Assembly (NCBI GenBank): GCA_018340805.1
Contig: JACMZG010000008.1
Span: 58,805,281 to 58,869,280, forward strand
Direction of reading: 5' to 3'
From: Microvelia longipes
Lineage: Eukaryota > Arthropoda > Insecta > Hemiptera > Veliidae
Length of the DNA stretch: 64,000 nucleotides
The notes beneath the pieces were generated by a model. It made no database searches, was not told the origin of the DNA, and worked only from the letters and a program-made list of their open reading frames with translations. This document shows positions 57,001 to 64,000 of this stretch, piece after piece (position 1 is the first letter of the stretch; each line of letters begins with the position of its first letter). A program made the translations under genes and the position numbers.

Positions 57001-58690
57001 TACTATCTGTCTTTTTTAATCTATCTATAGATAGATTATTATCGCTGGACTGACCAGCGAGGGCGGCTCTAAAGCAGCACGAAAGGGCTCTAGATATTTA
57101 CATTTTTTCAGTAATTAAAAATATATTCTAAATTTTAGATCTTAATAACCCCTATCCATTATATCTAGACGTAGTTCCCATACGAAGACTAGAGCCAATG
57201 ATGGCCCTTAATACTTGGTCAGGACCCTAAAGAAGGAGAAAATTCTTAGAGATTGGTTTTAAGTACTGAAATATTCTTAATTTGCTACCTAAAACTAGGT
57301 CCTTGAAGGTCATGGCCCTTTTTCTGTATACCCAGTGTTCCATAGGGAACACTAGAGCCTCAAGGACCCTTCTTGATCAGGGCCCCAGGGATTAGACAGA
57401 AAATAGTATTGTCAAATATTATATTTAAATAAATAAACTTAAATTTATTTTATACTTAATTATTTATGTTATTTAAGCTAATTTTCATTTATTTAAATAA
57501 AATGATTTCATTTAAATTAATTTTTATTAAATATTAAATTAAGCTTGCTACAATCATTAATACTACTATCATTAAAAATAAACCCCTCTACTTAAAAAGC
57601 GATATGGGGACCCCCCCCCCCCCCCTATATATAAAGACCTATGGTCCTATGAGATAAAGGTTTGGGCGCTTTTAGGCCAAACTTTCCTCGGGTCTTTTTG
57701 GCTCAGTCCGCTACTGATTATTATTTATTGATTATGAGTTATTATTGATAAATCTAGACGGCACACAAATGTCAATTACTAGCATGTGTTGATACCTGCC
57801 CAATCTTAACAATTTTTTTACACATACAAGTTAACGGGACACTAAGACATGCCTATTAAATAAAACACTTGATCAGCCATGTCGACTAGTATTTTTTAAT
57901 ATTGAAAGATTTAGAAGCTAATTCAACTTTCCACATTTGACTAACTTCCTCTTAGCATAGCTGTTTGCTCATTATAATATTATGCCTAACATTAGTATTA
58001 CTGTTAAACATATTAAATAGTTATTTTTTCAAACCTATTAGTTGATATTCATATATTAAAACGAATATCTGTTAACTTTTCTGAAGATTAAAAAGTTGAA
58101 AACAGGTAGTCCTTGGCTAACATGTAGTGAATTTGGTCAAGCCCTTCTTATAACACTACATCTGAAAAAACTTATTTTGCTTCAAAAAATAATTGTAACA
58201 ATGGATTATGAAGAGTGAATTATGAAATTAATCTATTTCAAAGCGAAATATATCGTTAAGTAAGAAAGATTAAGGATTGTAATTTTAAAAGTAAGATAAT
58301 TCTGATTTAATTTTTGCGTTAGCCACATTGTAAGTTTTTTAAGATTATCCAGTCAAAAGATAAAATGAAGTAGAAAATCCTTCGAATTGCTTTGAGAAAA
58401 GGGGGTTCGTCAGTGCCAGCTTAAATGACTCAGATTTTCAAAAAATCACAAAACTTTGAAACCTTATGTGATCGAGTTATACATTAATACTTGTATACAC
58501 AAATATATGGTTAATGCACATACTTTTTAAATTTATTATTAGTATTGATTCTGATTTTATTGATTGACATATATAACCATATGTCAACCAATCACGTTGT
58601 TTTACTAATATATTTGGTAATTCGCTTACATCGTGGCATTATGCCACTTACATAATCTATTATTGTAATTAACTAATATAAAGAAACAAC
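57001..58690. other. AT-rich intergenic sequence
   Basis: No gene recognised. A poly-C run is at 57610-57625 and a moderately GC-rich stretch at 57150-57400 without coding signs. 'tactagcatgtgttgatacc' near 57780 also occurs near 16385. Confidence 0.45.
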
Positions 58691-58699
58691 CTTGTGTCT

Positions 58700-58795
58700 G
58701 CGAAATGGTGAAAAGGAGGCACGGCGGCCGCCATGCGGTCCCCAGTGCCGATACCTTTTAGCGGTCTAGAAGCCGTAGGCAACTTGTTTTTGTAT
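58700..58795 (+). repeat. family F end fragment
   Basis: 'ggaggcacggcggccgccat' to 'agccgtaggcaacttgtttt' resembles the GC-rich half and end of 11390-11575. Confidence 0.4.
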
Positions 58796-59537
58796 ATAAA
58801 GACTTGGTATGACTAGTGGTCTAGAGTTTCCATTTTTAATTTACTCTCAGAGTTATCATACTCTGAAACACCATTCTGAAGTATTTTTTAATAAAATAGA
58901 AGAAGGGTATCATTTACTTTAGTATAAATACGTATAATTTTAAGGTAAAATTTAAAAAATCAAATAGTAAATGCATACTTACTACACACATACATACTTA
59001 TATGTATATACTTACATACATACTAGCATAATTTATTCTGTAACTATATTACATATCGCTCATTCTAAAACATGAACTTATTGGAATTATGAGGAATGTA
59101 TTTATACAATTTTAATAACGATGTTTCGCCTCCTTTACTTAGCAAAGTAAAATTATGTCTTTAAATAATTCATTTAAATCTATTGACCAAATAAAAATCA
59201 AGAAAAAATATTGATGTATTAATTAAACTTGATTTTTAAAAATAATAGCCTGATATTTCTTATCGAAAATATTGTCTTTATTTAAAATCTTATTTATTCC
59301 TTGTATTAGTGTTCTAATTTGTATCGCTACATAATAATGATAATGTATTTCGATCTATATGATTAAAGATCTTCTATAAACCTAAAATACAGGCAAAATT
59401 TGAGCTCTATCTTATTTATTACCGTAATTTTTTGATGAAATATCCTTGTTCTATACGCTCTATAACGTACAATAAGGAGGAGGGGGGGGGAAACTTCAAA
59501 ATTGCCGTCTACGACTTTTTTAATTTAAGCATGTACT

Positions 59538-59587
59538 GGACTAAGTTCAAATCGTGGCACTTGGTTGATACTTGGATGGGAATGGAG
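59538..59587 (+). pseudogene. 5S rRNA-like fragment
   Basis: 'aagttcaaatcgtggcactt' and 'ggttgatacttggatgggaa' follow the order of the internal promoter half of animal 5S rRNA (AAGTTAAGCAAC...GGTTAGTACTTGGATGGG). Only about 50 bases are recognisable, so it is a pseudogene or part of a 5S-derived SINE. Confidence 0.5.
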
Positions 59588-60009
59588 CTTAAAGAAATTG
59601 ATAACAATTAGATTCTACGTTAAAGAGCATTTTAGCCCGTTTACCCAAATCCGTACTGCTTAAATAAAGCTCTCATTTTATTATAAGTCTAAATTATTTT
59701 TTCAAAAATATATTTTATAAATTATTCTTAAAAGAGTAGTTTCTAGATTTTTCGATAAGGATTATGTTTATTTTTCAATTTCCTTTAAAGATAAAAATAT
59801 CGAAGTGTAAAATTTCTTAGGCATTTAACAAGAAAAATGGAGTAAAAATCAGTTTCTTAGCTGAAATGGGGTCCATTAAGAGAAGAACGTAAATATTAAT
59901 TTTCTCGCCCGTCCTTGCGTTATATCTTAATAGTGTTAAAACAAAGTTTAAACTAGTTTAACGAAGGGCTTAAACTAGAAACAATACGTACTAATCTAAA
60001 TAACATTAT

Positions 60010-61950
<1,941 letters not shown>

Positions 61951-61957
61951 AGTTATT

Positions 61958-62075
61958 TATGCCATAAGGCTGAGAAGTGTGTCTTTATGTCACGGCAATT
62001 AGATTTACCGACGAGCGAAGCGAGTCGGGAAAAATTGCCAAGACATAAAGACATTCTCAGCCGGATGGCATACAC
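61958..62075. repeat. foldback with about 38-base arms
   Basis: Left arm 'ataaggctgagaagtgtgtc' ... and right arm '..gacattctcagccggatgg' are inverted. The centre has 'cgacgagcgaagcgagtcgg', another appearance of the CGAAGCGAG motif. It is followed by 'tttttttgaggtagcactca', whose inverse appears at 62540-62558. Confidence 0.6.
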
Positions 62076-62079
62076 TATT

Positions 62080-62560
62080 TTTTTGAGGTAGCACTCATTA
62101 AAAAAAATCAAAAAATAGCACTCATTAAACTGCGCTATATACTTAATTGAAAAAAAAACAAACGTCCAATTAACTCCATATTATCGCCGTCATTAAATTC
62201 ATCCATAGCTTCACACTTTTACTCAAAAATGTAAAAGCTTTACAAATAAACACACAAAATTGTCAATTAGAACACCTTTTAAAAACGAAAAAAAATTAGT
62301 CTACGAACAAAACAGAAACAAATGAACGTTTTTAAATAAAACTCATGAAGGTTTAACACAGATTGTTTTTGAACACGCTACATTACAGTAATGGCGGCAA
62401 CATATGAATTACTTTTACGTCCTAGGAGTTTTTTTACATTCATTATTGTCCTCGGAGGTGAAAAGTACTAAATAACTTCCTATAACAATAATGATTGGCT
62501 TCTCATCCTAAAAACGGTCCAATAAAGTGCTCAATTACATACTACCTCAAAAAAAAATTA
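62080..62560. repeat. possible short-TIR element
   Basis: TTTTTTTGAGGTAGCA at 62081 faces TACTACCTCAAAAAAAA at 62540. The terminal match is about 14 bases; no duplication is proven. Confidence 0.3.
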
Positions 62561-63620
62561 TTAATCAATTCAAGGATTTTTTAGTTTTCTTTTGTTTTTT
62601 CTTGTTTAGTTCGTAGCTAAGTTAGGCTTTTAATGATTAGTAAGATTTTTTATGAATGTTGTTTGTTTAGGGATAGAAGTGTAGACCGAGGGCGGTAACA
62701 TTAGACTCTTATTCCATATCAGCTGAGAGAAAGGATTGGGGTATTCATTGATTTCACTTATTCCCCTTCTTGCTGTGTTTCACTCATTTCCACCACTGCT
62801 ATGTTTTTCTCTCTCTTTTACTTCTTTTTGCCGTCAATGAAAGGATCTCATTTAGCCGTTAAAAGAGCGTTGTAACTTGGGACTTCGTTTTTCATTCGGA
62901 CTCGTTTCATTCGGTTCTACCAGAGTGACTCCTTCCTGACCACTTATCGGTGACGTGTGATAATGAATAGTTAGCCATAAACACGCGATTCCACCGTAGT
63001 CTAATTTTATTTCTTTTATTCACGGACTTAACGTCCCTTTTAATAAATCATGACTTATTTTAGCTCTTAATTATCGTTTCATTCATTTTGGCCATGAACT
63101 TGTAGTATACTATAATGTAAACCTTTGCTAAAATCTAAAAACTCTATGATTGATAAATAATTAAAAGTAAACCAAGGGCGTTTAGCATTTCCTACTTTCA
63201 CGCTACCTTATAATTTTCTCATAAAAATGCGATAAAAGTGTCAACACGCTTTTTAAATTAACTTAATGACGTGTTAACGGAATGTTTTAATTTGTTTCAA
63301 TGATCCACTTATAAGCAATATGTTTATTAATTTAATGCAGACAACCTGTTGATTTCCGCTTATTTTAACGTTTATTCTTACTTATAAAAGTTACAAGCGA
63401 GTATAATCATTAAAGTTTACGGTATAATTCTTCATACTCTTTTATCATTACTTTGATTAGCAGTAATGTGCCTAATAATCTTTGTCTTATTAGTGCCTAA
63501 TAAGATGATCTTTCATTTGTTTTAATTTTATGATTACTTTATAAAAAAACCACCAATCACGAATCTTCACTTAACAGTTTTTTAGTGGGAGAGGTACAAA
63601 ACGAGTCGCAAATATTACAA
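62561..63620. other. AT-rich intergenic sequence
   Basis: No feature recognised. Confidence 0.45.
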
Positions 63621-63623
63621 ACA

Positions 63624-63823
<200 letters not shown>

Positions 63824-64000
63824 TAAACATAACAACATATCGTTTGTCATTGTTTTTGTTTTGGTTTTTCTTTTCTTCTTATGAAATTAATAATTATAAA
63901 TGAATTAAGTAATTATAATTTATGGAATGAATAATAAAGGTAAAATGTCTTGCTTATTTATAAAATGTTAACATTCAGACTTAGGAAAATTAAATTTTAC

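Overview
The window is animal nuclear DNA, almost certainly from an insect. It is AT-rich, has GT-AG introns, holds little coding sequence, and is dominated by (TA)n microsatellites, inverted-repeat elements and decayed transposons. Two host genes are supported. The first is the 5' part of still life (sif, the insect Tiam-family Rac GEF), minus strand, from 12.0 kb off the left edge. Six coding exons join in phase and give the first 409 residues: an N-myristoylation start, the WH1 domain, a basic Ser-rich linker and low-complexity exons. The second is a two-exon secreted MBF2-family protein, plus strand, 53.0-54.9 kb. I cannot fix the insect order from the sequence.

Layout. 0-12 kb: sif exons and introns; the introns carry a nested hAT-like MITE, two tRNA-derived SINEs of different families, and copies of a roughly 0.9 kb dispersed repeat (family A). 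12-19.8 kb: family A and C repeats, a 3' poly-A retroposed insert with target-site duplication, a foldback, a family B element and two decayed LINE RNase H fragments in opposite orientation. 20.2-21.6 kb: about twenty copies of a GCTCGCTTCGCTCGC-type motif at irregular 45-120 bp spacing. 23.9-24.9 kb: a near-perfect hairpin beside a decayed LINE ORF1. 27.6-28.6 kb: a deleted mariner. 29.7-35.3 kb: a nest of palindromic family B elements, roughly 150 bp tandem units and a (TA)n tract, with a transposase relic (HTH/DUF4817-like) beside it. 38.1-44.1 kb: a nearly complete non-LTR retrotransposon flanked by copies of one foldback family. 47.7-48.2 kb: a 62 bp minisatellite. 49-50.4 kb: two copies of a family E repeat. 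53-54.9 kb: the MBF2 gene, its intron invaded by a foldback. 55-64 kb: family A, B and E-like repeats and no recognised gene.

The observations most worth testing are these. (1) The LINE's ORF1 and ORF2 share a frame and are separated by a single UAG followed by CAAUCA, which fits the UAG-CARYYA leaky-stop context, so a readthrough fusion is possible. (2) Family A carries an internal stretch resembling the 3' half of 5S rRNA, like SINE3-type elements. (3) The 20-21.6 kb motif array has regular repeats and irregular spacers. (4) Family B elements carry large palindromes, 150 bp tandem units and a (TA)n tract at the same internal place in separate copies. No virus, prokaryotic operon or CRISPR system is present.
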